From: Oscillospiraceae bacterium
GTDB taxonomy: Bacteria > Bacillota > Clostridia > Oscillospirales > Oscillospiraceae
Direction of reading: 5' to 3'
NCBI GenBank assembly: GCA_017936205.1
Contig: JAGBGB010000081.1
Coordinates: 1 to 6,712, forward strand
Length of the DNA stretch: 6,712 bases
The position numbers were made by a program, and so were the translations under genes. Position 1 is the first letter of the stretch. The number at the start of each line of letters is the position of its first letter. Below the pieces are notes generated by a model. It ran no database searches. It was not told where the DNA came from and was given only the letters and a program-made list of their open reading frames with translations. Positions 1 through 4,839 of this stretch are shown here, one piece after another.

Positions 1-147
1 CATTGCGCGTCCGTGGCACCACCATTCCATCTGCAAGCCCATATCATTTGTTCATGCCCATTGGCGGGCGCTCCCATTTGATACCAAGCTTCATCACCAT
101 CGAAACTGCCACGGACGCGCAATGCGCGCCCCTACGAAATTTTTCGT
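1..147. repeat. MITE-like palindromic intergenic repeat, left end possibly cut by the window
   Basis: The first 18 bases (CATTGCGCGTCCGTGGCA) are the exact reverse complement of 107-124, so 88 bases are enclosed by perfect 18-bp inverted repeats. GCGCGCCCCTACG follows the right arm, and its mirror would lie left of base 1, so the real terminal repeat is probably longer. Just inside, ACGAAA-TT-TTTCGT (134-147) forms a small hairpin followed by five Ts, possibly a weak plus-strand terminator. GC-rich inverted repeats ending in GGGGCGCGCATTGCGCG-like sequence are, from memory, frequent between genes in Oscillospiraceae. No transposase is present, so this would be a non-autonomous element or a structured intergenic repeat. 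I see no start codon with a ribosome binding site in it. Confidence 0.6.
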
Positions 148-175
148 TTTTTGTTGATTAAAAAGCATAATCGGA

Positions 176-207
176 GAAAGTTTTCGACCTGCAAGTCGGA
201 AACTTTC
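176..207. repeat. imperfect hairpin, 13-bp arms, 6-nt loop
   Basis: GAAAGTTTTCGAC (176-188) pairs with GTCGGAAACTTTC (195-207) with one G-T wobble around a 6-base loop. The plus strand continues ATTTTC, which is only weakly U-rich, so it is a poor terminator in that direction. On minus it lies downstream of the small gene at 279-461 and could end that transcript or stabilise its 3' end. Together with the element at 1-147, the whole 1-278 stretch is non-coding and rich in inverted repeats. Confidence 0.5.
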
Positions 208-278
208 ATTTTCTGTGCACTATTTGACCTATAATCCCGAAAAACAACACACAATCACAGTTTCAACACCCATTTCTT

Positions 279-461
279 CTATGAATCCCCGGTCTCAATC
301 TCCTCCCCAAAGGACAGGTACAGCTCCTCTGCCTGCAGGATTGCCTTCTCTAACAGGCATCTGGCATACAAGCCATTCCTCGGATCCTCCAGTGCATCAA
401 TGGCATCTGATACCGCACCACACAGTACGGCATACATTTTTTCATATGGCTTTTGTTTCAT
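279..461 (-). CDS. conserved small acidic protein, 60 aa, function unknown
   Basis: A 60-residue protein starting MKQKPYEKMYAVLCGAVSDA. The ATG at 461 is preceded by GGAGG (complement of 467-471) with a 5-nt spacer, and a good promoter lies at 504-532. It is predicted to be mostly helical. The N-terminal part carries a hydrophobic stretch (about residues 10-23). The C-terminal half (ARCLLEKAILQAEELYLSFG, about 33-52) is an acidic amphipathic helix. I recall short proteins of this type (an MxxxKPYEKMYAxL start and a helical xxLLxxALxxAEELY end) as conserved hypotheticals in clostridial genomes, but no function is known to me. It is divergently transcribed from the XRE regulator at 607-918 and shares a control region with it, so regulation by that protein is plausible. 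The plus-strand frame overlapping it (215-466) is taken as its shadow. Confidence 0.75.
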   Translation of the reverse strand: MKQKPYEKMYAVLCGAVSDAIDALEDPRNGLYARCLLEKAILQAEELYLSFGEEIETGDS

Positions 462-477
462 CGTAACCTCCAGTTAT

Positions 478-499
478 GTAATATTGTTTATGATATTAC
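478..499. promoter_or_regulatory. dyad GTAATAT-N8-ATATTAC at the predicted transcription start
   Basis: Perfect 7-bp inverted repeats (478-484 and 493-499) separated by 8 bases. The dyad sits just downstream of the minus-strand -10 box and covers the predicted start of the 60-aa gene transcript, a classic place for a repressor to bind. It is AT-rich, so chance is possible. It could also fold as a weak RNA hairpin upstream of the ribosome binding site. Confidence 0.4.
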
Positions 500-503
500 G
501 CTA

Positions 504-532
504 ATTGTATCATGTATAGTCCGATATATCAA
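504..532 (-). promoter_or_regulatory. sigma-A-type promoter of the 60-aa gene
   Basis: On the minus strand TTGATA (complement of 527-532) is followed after 17 bases by TACAAT (complement of 504-509), matching the TTGACA/TATAAT consensus at 5 and 5 of 6 positions. The predicted transcription start is near 497, about 35 bases before the ATG at 461. One copy of the 9-bp repeat CATGTATAG (511-519) falls inside the spacer. Confidence 0.7.
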
Positions 533-575
533 CACAATTATTAGTTTTAATATGATAATTTTCCGCCATGTATAG
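511..575. promoter_or_regulatory. 9-bp direct repeat CATGTATAG (511-519 and 567-575), candidate XRE operator
   Basis: The same nine bases occur at 511-519, within the -35/-10 spacer of the minus-strand promoter, and at 567-575, 32 bases before the XRE start codon. A repeated site with one copy in each half of a divergent control region is what an autoregulating XRE protein would use. No clear plus-strand promoter consensus is visible: TATGAT at 551-556 and TAGAAT at 578-583 are the best -10 candidates, both without a good -35. Binding is inferred. Confidence 0.4.
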
Positions 576-606
576 GATAGAATATAACATATGGTGGTGA
601 AAAATT

Positions 607-918
607 ATGACAGAACAAGAGTTTTCTTTACGCTTAGCACAACTTCGCGGAACAAAGGGTGTCTCGGCCCGGGACATGAGTCTTTCCATCGGGCAAAATC
701 CGGGATACATCCACAATATCGAATCCGGAAAGTCCATGCCCTCTCTTGCAGGCTTCTTCTATATCTGTGAGTACCTGGGCATCCACCCTCGTGATTTCTT
801 CGATGAACAAAGCCAGGATCCCAAAAGGCTTCATTCTCTCCGTGATAAACTAAAGGGTCTCAACGACCATCAGCTGAAAATCATCGAAGCCATGGTAGAC
901 GAATTCCGCTCTAAGTAA
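607..918 (+). CDS. XRE-family helix-turn-helix transcriptional regulator, 103 aa
   Basis: A single-domain DNA-binding protein of the Cro/C1 type. The helix-turn-helix region spans about residues 5-64. VSARDMSLSIGQNPGYIHNI (about 19-38) covers the positioning and recognition helices, followed by the typical E-S-G-K-S-M-P-S turn and the L-G-I-H-P-R-D-F-F end of the domain. The remaining 35 residues (QDPKRLHSLRDKLKGLNDHQ onward) are charged and helical, as in small XRE regulators that dimerise through a C-terminal helix. There is no peptidase or ligand-binding domain. The ATG at 607 follows GGTGGTG (593-599) at 7 bases. It is divergent to the 60-aa gene, with a repeated 9-bp motif between them that could be its operator. 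A strong hairpin at 950-980 ends the transcript. The target genes are unknown. The adjacent DUF3990/DUF3791 cassette seems to be a later arrival, not its partner. Confidence 0.85.
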   Translation: MTEQEFSLRLAQLRGTKGVSARDMSLSIGQNPGYIHNIESGKSMPSLAGFFYICEYLGIHPRDFFDEQSQDPKRLHSLRDKLKGLNDHQLKIIEAMVDEFRSK

Positions 919-949
919 GGATTCGCAAAATAGTTTAATATATAATAAG

Positions 950-990
950 AGGCTACCGCACTTTTTTTGTGCGGTAGCCTTGGGTTTTTT
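950..990. terminator. intrinsic terminator, copy A (12-bp stem)
   Basis: AGGCTACCGCAC (950-961) pairs perfectly with GTGCGGTAGCCT (969-980) around a 7-T loop. TGGG and six Ts follow on plus, ending the XRE transcript 32 bases after its stop. On minus the stem is preceded by an A-run that overlaps the stop codon of the gene remnant at 989-1112, so it probably worked for two converging genes. The same stem recurs at 1873-1905. Confidence 0.85.
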
Positions 991-1057
991 ATGCGTTTTC
1001 TTCCAGCCAAGTTTTCATGGCTTGGCGGCCTTCTTCGCTCATGGGGAAGGTTTGGGA
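969..1057. repeat. direct repeat copy A of the cassette flank (89 bp)
   Basis: Positions 969-1057 match 1894-1982 at 88 of 89 bases (the only difference is A1010 against G1935), a constant offset of 925. Weaker similarity continues left through the terminator stem to about 949 and right to about 1106 (12 mismatches in the next 42 bases). The repeat spans half of the terminator stem plus the last 22 codons of the 88-aa gene. The DUF3990/DUF3791 cassette lies between the two copies. Confidence 0.9.
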
Positions 1058-1112
1058 TCGTTCCATCTCGTTGAGGTCGTAACACTTTTCGCTGCGCTGA
1101 ATTCCTGAGAAT
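989..1112 (-). pseudogene. 3' remnant of a second copy of the 88-aa gene
   Basis: On the minus strand this stretch encodes about 40 residues ending SEKCYDLNEMERSQTFPMSE and then the same W-L-E-E-N-A tail and TAA as the intact gene at 1914-2180. It is in frame throughout and has no start codon of its own. The last 22 codons are nearly identical to the intact gene. Upstream of that the two diverge (Q-R-S-E-K-C-Y-D against W-R-G-E-K-C-Y-D) and recognisable similarity stops near 1112, next to the stop codon of the DUF3791 gene at 1128. The N-terminal half is missing. It is best read as the displaced 3' end of a gene of this family cut by the incoming cassette, or the tail of a tandem paralogue. 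Confidence 0.8.
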
Positions 1113-1127
1113 TCGGTATCGATGCAA

Positions 1128-1328
1128 TTACACCTGTGCTTCAATAAATCGGTCAATATCATCTACGATATAGTTTGCACCTGTTGTATGCAACGCCTCG
1201 AAGCAGGAATAAACATAGTCCCATACATTGTACCGGCTGAACAGATCTGATACCTGGTGGCCTGTCAGTTTCTTTGCCGATTTGTACTGCTCGGTGCAGT
1301 AGATCATAAATTTACCTTCTCTGCTCAT
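1128..1328 (-). CDS. DUF3791-family small protein, 66 aa
   Basis: I recognise the DUF3791 pattern over nearly the whole chain. F-M-I-Y-C-T-E-Q-Y-K (7-16) is followed by L-T-G (21-23), L-F-S-R-Y-N-V-W-D-Y-V (29-39), the signature E-A-L-H-T-T-G (44-50), and D-D-I-D-R-F-I (56-62) at the C-terminus. Length and motif order fit an intact member. The ATG at 1328 follows GGAGGG, which lies inside the last codons of the preceding gene, with only 2 bases between that gene's stop and this start, so the two are translationally coupled. Biochemical function is unknown. From memory, DUF3791 genes very often follow DUF3990 genes, as here, which suggests a partner or neutralising role for an ADP-ribosyltransferase-like protein. 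That role is inference. The gene is followed by a 3' gene remnant and terminator copy A. Confidence 0.85.
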   Translation of the reverse strand: MSREGKFMIYCTEQYKSAKKLTGHQVSDLFSRYNVWDYVYSCFEALHTTGANYIVDDIDRFIEAQV

Positions 1329-1330
1329 TT

Positions 1331-1567
1331 TTATCCCTCCGGAAATGTGATATTTCCTGTTTTTCTCTCTTCGTCATACAAATGAAAGAGGGTCAACGGG
1401 CTAAGATGCCACAGCTTTGTGTTCTCCTGTTCCAGCAAGGAATACACTGTTGATTCATAAAAGTCTCTTGTAGCAGTTACTTCATCGACCCCATAGTTTT
1501 GAACGATCAGACCAATTACCATTGGAACAATCAGAACAAGCATTGCTTCAAATTTTAGCTGTTCCAT
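1331..1567 (-). CDS. small conserved protein of the DUF3990/DUF3791 module, 78 aa
   Basis: The ATG at 1567 overlaps the 3' end of the DUF3990 frame by 20 bases and is preceded by GAGGAG at 4 bases. The gene ends 2 bases before the DUF3791 start, so all three frames form one coupled operon. The N-terminus (F-E-A-M-L-V-L-I-V-P-M-V-I-G-L-I-V, 6-22) is hydrophobic and could be mistaken for a membrane helix. A charged middle with T-R-D-F-Y-E-S (33-39) follows, then the conserved-looking K-L-W-H-L-S-P-L-T-L (51-60) and an acidic end T-F-P-E-G. From memory, proteins with this F-Y-E-S / L-W-H-x-S-P-x-T-L pattern commonly sit between DUF3990 and DUF3791 genes in gut Firmicutes. I know no assigned function. 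It appears intact. Confidence 0.75.
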   Translation of the reverse strand: MEQLKFEAMLVLIVPMVIGLIVQNYGVDEVTATRDFYESTVYSLLEQENTKLWHLSPLTLFHLYDEERKTGNITFPEG

Positions 1568-1762
1568 AAAACTCCTCCTCGGGAACCGTACCGATAAATT
1601 TCAGAAATACCAATGCCGTCTCTGAAGTTAGTACTAACTGATCATACAGTTTTTTGACCTTCAACGCCTCTACGGTCTGTTCTTTCGAAAGGACACCGGC
1701 GGTATATAGAGTAAAGGTTGTATATACATCATCATTTGCTACGGGCCCATATATAAAATCAT
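1548..1762 (-). pseudogene. DUF3990 (ADP-ribosyltransferase-like) gene with internal deletion
   Basis: A complete 5' signal set is visible: promoter 1803-1831, GGGAGG (complement of 1770-1775), 7-nt spacer and ATG at 1762. The frame reads M-I-L-Y-M-G-P and then TAG. Intact DUF3990 proteins begin M-I-L-Y-H-G-S, so this is the true start. A different frame then carries the family's C-terminal part: G-P-V-A-N-D-D-V-Y-T-T-F, then L-S-K-E-Q-T-V-E-A-L-K and L-Y-D-Q-L-V-L-T-S, down to a TGA at 1548. Everything between, normally around 90-100 residues including the Y-H-G-S histidine and the D-F-G-x-G-F-Y-T-T region, is absent, and the two ends are out of frame. A deletion across T-A-T-A-T-rich microhomology would explain it. 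A longer frame from TTG at 1862 exists, but its first part is promoter and leader. From memory, DUF3990 belongs to the ADP-ribosyltransferase-like group. This copy cannot be catalytic. Confidence 0.8.
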
Positions 1763-1802
1763 AATTCGACCTCCCATACACCACTCCTATTCCTTCACCT
1801 AT

Positions 1803-1831
1803 ATTATACACAACGTTAGAGCATTTCTCAA
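1803..1831 (-). promoter_or_regulatory. strong promoter of the DUF3990/78-aa/DUF3791 operon
   Basis: On minus, TTGAGA (complement of 1826-1831) and a perfect TATAAT (complement of 1803-1808) are separated by exactly 17 bases, with a TG directly before the -10. The start site would be near 1796, about 34 bases upstream of the DUF3990 ATG at 1762. The promoter lies within the cassette, just downstream (in the minus sense) of terminator copy B, so the two intact small genes should still be transcribed although the first gene is broken. Confidence 0.8.
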
Positions 1832-1872
1832 TAGTTTCTTGTGCGTATTTTGAAATGCACAATTAAAAGAAG

Positions 1873-1916
1873 AGGCTACCGCACTTTTTGCAGGTGCGGT
1901 AGCCTTGGGTTTTTTA
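1873..1916. terminator. intrinsic terminator, copy B (12-bp stem)
   Basis: AGGCTACCGCAC (1873-1884) pairs perfectly with GTGCGGTAGCCT (1894-1905) around a 9-base loop. On minus it follows the TAA of the 88-aa gene (1914-1916) within 8 bases, is preceded by an A-run and continues into CTTCTTTT, so it ends the pepF operon. On plus it is followed by TGGG and a T-run. The stem is identical to that of copy A (950-980); the loops differ (TTTTTGCAG here, seven Ts there). Confidence 0.85.
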
Positions 1917-1982
1917 TGCGTTTTCTTCCAGCCAGGTTTTCATGGCTTGGCGGCCTTCTTCGCTCATGGGGAAGGTTTGGGA
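1894..1982. repeat. direct repeat copy B of the cassette flank (89 bp)
   Basis: The partner of 969-1057 (88 of 89 identical, same orientation). Here the repeat is part of an intact gene end plus terminator. Homologous recombination between the copies would remove 925 bp carrying the whole DUF3990/DUF3791 cassette and leave the XRE gene, one terminator and the 88-aa gene in a simple convergent order. Confidence 0.9.
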
Positions 1983-2180
1983 CTGCTCCATTTCACTGAG
2001 GTCGTAGCATTTTTCCCCACGCCAGATCTCCACGAACATACTGCTGGCAGCCATATCCACCTCTTTTGGTGTTGCCATAACGACACTGGGAGCAATGCGG
2101 AAGCGCATATTTCCACAGCTTCCGGTGAAGATATTGTTATTGGCAAAGGTCAGGAGGGTCGGAATATAAATATCCGGCAT
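1914..2180 (-). CDS. conserved hypothetical protein, 88 aa, downstream of pepF
   Basis: The 88-residue protein begins MPDIYIPTLLTFANNNIFTG. It has a beta-rich N-terminal part with M-R-F-R-I-A-P-S-V-V-M (25-35), an aromatic middle E-I-W-R-G-E-K-C-Y-D (51-60), and a characteristic helical end F-P-M-S-E-E-G-R (70-77) followed by M-K-T-W-L-E-E. There is no signal peptide or membrane helix, so it is probably cytoplasmic. I recall similar uncharacterised proteins in Clostridia, notably with the F-P-M-S-E-E-G-R tail. The ATG at 2180 lies 3 bases after the pepF stop, with only a weak AGGA-type ribosome binding site inside the pepF end, so translational coupling is likely. It is the last gene of the operon, before terminator copy B. 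A truncated second copy of its 3' end is present at 989-1112. Function is unknown. Confidence 0.8.
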   Translation of the reverse strand: MPDIYIPTLLTFANNNIFTGSCGNMRFRIAPSVVMATPKEVDMAASSMFVEIWRGEKCYDLSEMEQSQTFPMSEEGRQAMKTWLEENA

Positions 2181-2183
2181 AGA

Positions 2184-3989
2184 TCAGTCCTGCATGAGAG
2201 CTTCCATCTCATCAATGAGCTCACCGAAGAGACTGAGAGCTTCTTCCACAGGCTTCGTGGTGCTCATATCCACACCGGCACCCTTCAGCAGGTCGATGGG
2301 GCTCTTGCTGCAGCCACCGGACAGGAAGCCCAGATAATCCTCAACCGCAGGAGCTCCTTCCTTCAGAATGCGACGGGACAGCGCAATGGCTGCTGCATAG
2401 CCGGTGGCATACTGGAAGACATAGTAGTTGTAGTAGAAATGGGGGATCCGCATCCACTCATTGTCGATCTCCTCGTCCAGAACGGTGTTCTCACCATAAT
2501 ACAGACGATTCAGGCGGCGGTACTCGCCACAGAGCACATCGGGAGTCAGGCTGACACCCTCCTGTGCCATCTTGCCGATGTTCATCTCGAATTCTGCGAA
2601 CATGGTCTGGCGGTACAGGGTGGTACGGAACTGCTCTAAGAAGTGATTGATCAGATAGGCTCTCTCCTTCTTATCCGTGGTACGGGCAAGGAGATATTCC
2701 ATTAGCAGAGCCTCGTTGCAGGTAGAGGCAACCTCCGCTACAAAGATCACATAATCGGAATCAATGGGATTCTGTGTCTTGTTGGACAGATAGGAGTGCA
2801 GAGCATGACCCATTTCATGTGCCAGAGTGAACTGGCTGTCTAAGGTTCCCGTGTAGTTCAGCAGGACGAAGGGATGGACTCTTGCACCTGCGGAATAGGC
2901 GCCGGAACGCTTGCCTGCATTCTCGTATACGTCGATCCAGAGGTTGTCGAAGCCTTCCTTCAGGATGGCACGGTACTTCTCGCCCAGAGGAGCACAGGCT
3001 TCATAAACGGTCTGCTTGGCATCCTCGATGCTTGCCTTCTTATCCACACCCTCAACCAAGGGACTGTAAACATCGTACATATGGAGCTCGTCCACCCCAA
3101 GGAGCTTCTTCCGCAGCTCCATATAGCGGTGCATCTTGTCCATATTCTTGTGGACTGCCTCGATCAGGTTGGTATACACCTCTACAGGCACATTGGTCCG
3201 ATCCAGAGAAGCCTCAAGAGAGGAGTGATACTTCCGAGCCTGAGCAAAGAACTGCAGCTGCTTAACCTGAGAATTCAGGATGGCTGCAATGGTGTTCTTG
3301 AAGCTGCCGTAGGTGCGGTACAGAGTCTCGAAGGCGCTCTTACGCAGCTCTCTGTCGGAGCTCTCCATATAGGAAATATAGGTTCCCTGAGACAGGGGGT
3401 GCTTCTTCCCTTCCCCATCGGTGCAATCCGGGAAGGTAATGTCTGCATCACAGAACATACCATAAATGGTATCGGGGGCATTTGCCATCTCTCCGGCTGC
3501 TGCCAGCAGCTTCTCCTCTTCCGGAGAAAGGGTATGAGCACGGCGGCGGCGCATATCCGTGAGGACTCTGCGGTAGCGCTCTAAAGCAGGCAGCTCTGCA
3601 TAGAAGGCTTCCATCTTCTCGTCGGAAATTGCCATGATCTCAGGATTTGCGAAGCTGGATGCAGCATTCAGCTCCACATAGGTGCTCATAAGGCGACCTA
3701 CCATAGCCTGATACTTGGAGTCTCTTGCATCCTCGTCAGACTTCCGCATAGCGTAGTTGGCAAGGCTGTCGGCAAGGACTCCGGTATTCTCCTCCATCTC
3801 CATGAAGGCATAGAGGCTCTGTGCACTTTCGCCCAGCTTCCCTGCGAATTCGGCATAAGCAGGGATCAGCTCCTTGGCCTTCTGCAGGTCTGCCTCCCAC
3901 AGCTCATCTGTGGCATAAATATCGTGGATCGCCCACTTGTACTGTTCTTCAATCTCTGAACGCTCAGGGATCTTCTTAACTTCTTCCAT
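2184..3989 (-). CDS. pepF: oligoendopeptidase F (M3B metallopeptidase), 601 aa
   Basis: A cytoplasmic zinc endopeptidase that cuts oligopeptides, family M3 (PepF). The zinc site H-E-M-G-H is at residues 391-395, with the third ligand Glu in V-A-E-V-A-S-T (Glu419). The substrate-side signature H-F-Y-Y-N-Y-Y-V-F-Q-Y-A-T-G is at 517-530. The helical N-terminal domain (about 1-190) includes the usual W-A-I-H-D-I-Y start. The length of about 600 is normal for the family, and no key residue is missing. The ATG at 3989 is preceded by GGAGG (complement of 3995-3999) at 5 bases. A longer frame from a TTG at 4001 is rejected because that codon overlaps the ribosome binding site. The gene follows the membrane-protein gene after 58 bases and is followed at 3 bases by the 88-aa gene, so all three probably form one operon. 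Likely role: peptide turnover in nutrition or processing of small or signal peptides. Confidence 0.97.
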   Translation of the reverse strand: MEEVKKIPERSEIEEQYKWAIHDIYATDELWEADLQKAKELIPAYAEFAGKLGESAQSLYAFMEMEENTGVLADSLANYAMRKSDEDARDSKYQAMVGRLMSTYVELNAASSFANPEIMAISDEKMEAFYAELPALERYRRVLTDMRRRRAHTLSPEEEKLLAAAGEMANAPDTIYGMFCDADITFPDCTDGEGKKHPLSQGTYISYMESSDRELRKSAFETLYRTYGSFKNTIAAILNSQVKQLQFFAQARKYHSSLEASLDRTNVPVEVYTNLIEAVHKNMDKMHRYMELRKKLLGVDELHMYDVYSPLVEGVDKKASIEDAKQTVYEACAPLGEKYRAILKEGFDNLWIDVYENAGKRSGAYSAGARVHPFVLLNYTGTLDSQFTLAHEMGHALHSYLSNKTQNPIDSDYVIFVAEVASTCNEALLMEYLLARTTDKKERAYLINHFLEQFRTTLYRQTMFAEFEMNIGKMAQEGVSLTPDVLCGEYRRLNRLYYGENTVLDEEIDNEWMRIPHFYYNYYVFQYATGYAAAIALSRRILKEGAPAVEDYLGFLSGGCSKSPIDLLKGAGVDMSTTKPVEEALSLFGELIDEMEALMQD

Positions 3990-4047
3990 AATAACCTCCA
4001 AATAATAGATTCATTCTGTATACTATCCCCCGCAAATGCAGGGATCC

Positions 4048-4806
4048 TTAATTCAGGAACTCCTTAAATACATCACCCAGCATCTCATAAGCTCTGAACA
4101 CAAGGGTCATCATTATAGCGATCATGGCAACGGAAACAACCAGCTCCACACACCCTAAAACCACGCCGATCACGGAGCAGACCTTCCCTTTTCCGATTTC
4201 CTTCGACCGTTTCAGTCCCATCCAGCCGCTACAAATGGATGTGATCCCCAAAATCGCAGCAAAAAATGGCATAAAGTTCACCAGCAGAATTCCGACCAAG
4301 CTGCAAACAAGGGCAACTATGGCGCCCACATTCTTCTCTTCCTTGGGCATGGGAGGGGCATAGTAGGCAGGCTGAGGTGGCATCTGTCTATAGGGAATCC
4401 AAGGTTGCGCTGCCTTCCGTGGTTCTGCATAGGGACCATTGGAATAGTATCCATCTCTATAAGAGGGCTCCCCTTCATAAGGGGGCTTCTGTGTGCCCCA
4501 CTGCGGAGTCTGCGCTCCCCATTGAGGAGGCTGCTGTGTGTTCCACTGTGGAATCTGCTCCGGCGCAGGCCGCTCAGAAGGTCCCTGCTCCTCACAGAGG
4601 GGAAGCTCCTCCACGGGAGGCTGTTCCGTCGGCGCAGGCTGCTCGTCTTCTACCGCCCCATCCGATATGATGCTTGCGGGCTCCGAGGCAGGAATGAGCT
4701 CCTCCGGCTTCTCCCCCATAGGCTCCGTGGGTACGGGATCCGGCTGCTCAGAGGGTGCTGTGCCTTCCGACTGATCAAGCATGGGCTCAAGCTGTTCATG
4801 ATCCAT
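4048..4806 (-). CDS. membrane protein, Pro/Gln/Glu-rich N-terminus and DUF4190-like C-terminus, 252 aa
   Basis: Two parts are visible. Residues 1-155 are low complexity and acidic, rich in Pro, Glu and Gln, with a short Q-W-G repeat (W-N-T-Q-Q-P-P-Q-W-G-A-Q-T-P-Q-W-G-T-Q, about 88-106) and then Tyr/Pro-rich sequence ending P-P-M-P-K-E-E-K. Residues about 159-237 hold two hydrophobic segments (V-G-A-I-V-A-L-V onward, and V-C-S-V-I-G-V-V-L-G onward) joined by a short basic loop L-K-R-S-K-E-I-G-K-G-K. This resembles the DUF4190 double-helix domain of Firmicutes membrane proteins. With no signal peptide, the long tail is probably cytosolic, but topology is inferred. The ATG at 4806 has GAGGAG 8 bases upstream. 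A GTG at 4815 would overlap that site and is rejected. It is the first gene of the pepF operon. The role is unknown; an anchoring or interaction function is only a guess. Confidence 0.85.
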   Translation of the reverse strand: MDHEQLEPMLDQSEGTAPSEQPDPVPTEPMGEKPEELIPASEPASIISDGAVEDEQPAPTEQPPVEELPLCEEQGPSERPAPEQIPQWNTQQPPQWGAQTPQWGTQKPPYEGEPSYRDGYYSNGPYAEPRKAAQPWIPYRQMPPQPAYYAPPMPKEEKNVGAIVALVCSLVGILLVNFMPFFAAILGITSICSGWMGLKRSKEIGKGKVCSVIGVVLGCVELVVSVAMIAIMMTLVFRAYEMLGDVFKEFLN

Positions 4807-4839
4807 GTGTTTCACTCCTCTCTACTGATCATAGAGTTT

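Noticed and set aside
215..466. 83-aa plus-strand frame
   Set aside because: It is antisense to the 60-aa gene, which has a strong ribosome binding site and promoter. This frame has neither.
870..1127. 85-aa minus-strand frame
   Set aside because: It runs through terminator copy A and is out of frame with the recognisable gene remnant at 989-1112.
1548..1862. 104-aa TTG-initiated protein
   Set aside because: TAA lies directly before the TTG, no ribosome binding site precedes it, and its first third overlaps a near-consensus promoter and the leader of the ATG at 1762. Only the C-terminal part is protein-like (DUF3990), so it is annotated as a pseudogene from 1762.
1905..2639. 244-aa plus-strand frame (and 2874-3584, 2882-3265)
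   Set aside because: They lie antisense to pepF and the 88-aa gene, have no ribosome binding sites, and have His/Leu/Ile-rich composition typical of shadows of a real gene.
2184..4001. 605-aa form of PepF starting at 4001
   Set aside because: That start is a TTG overlapping the GGAGG ribosome binding site that serves the ATG at 3989.
4028..4043. small hairpin between the membrane-protein gene and pepF
   Set aside because: A stem of about 6 bp with a wobble pair and no U-tract is too weak to call a terminator, so the genes are kept in one operon.
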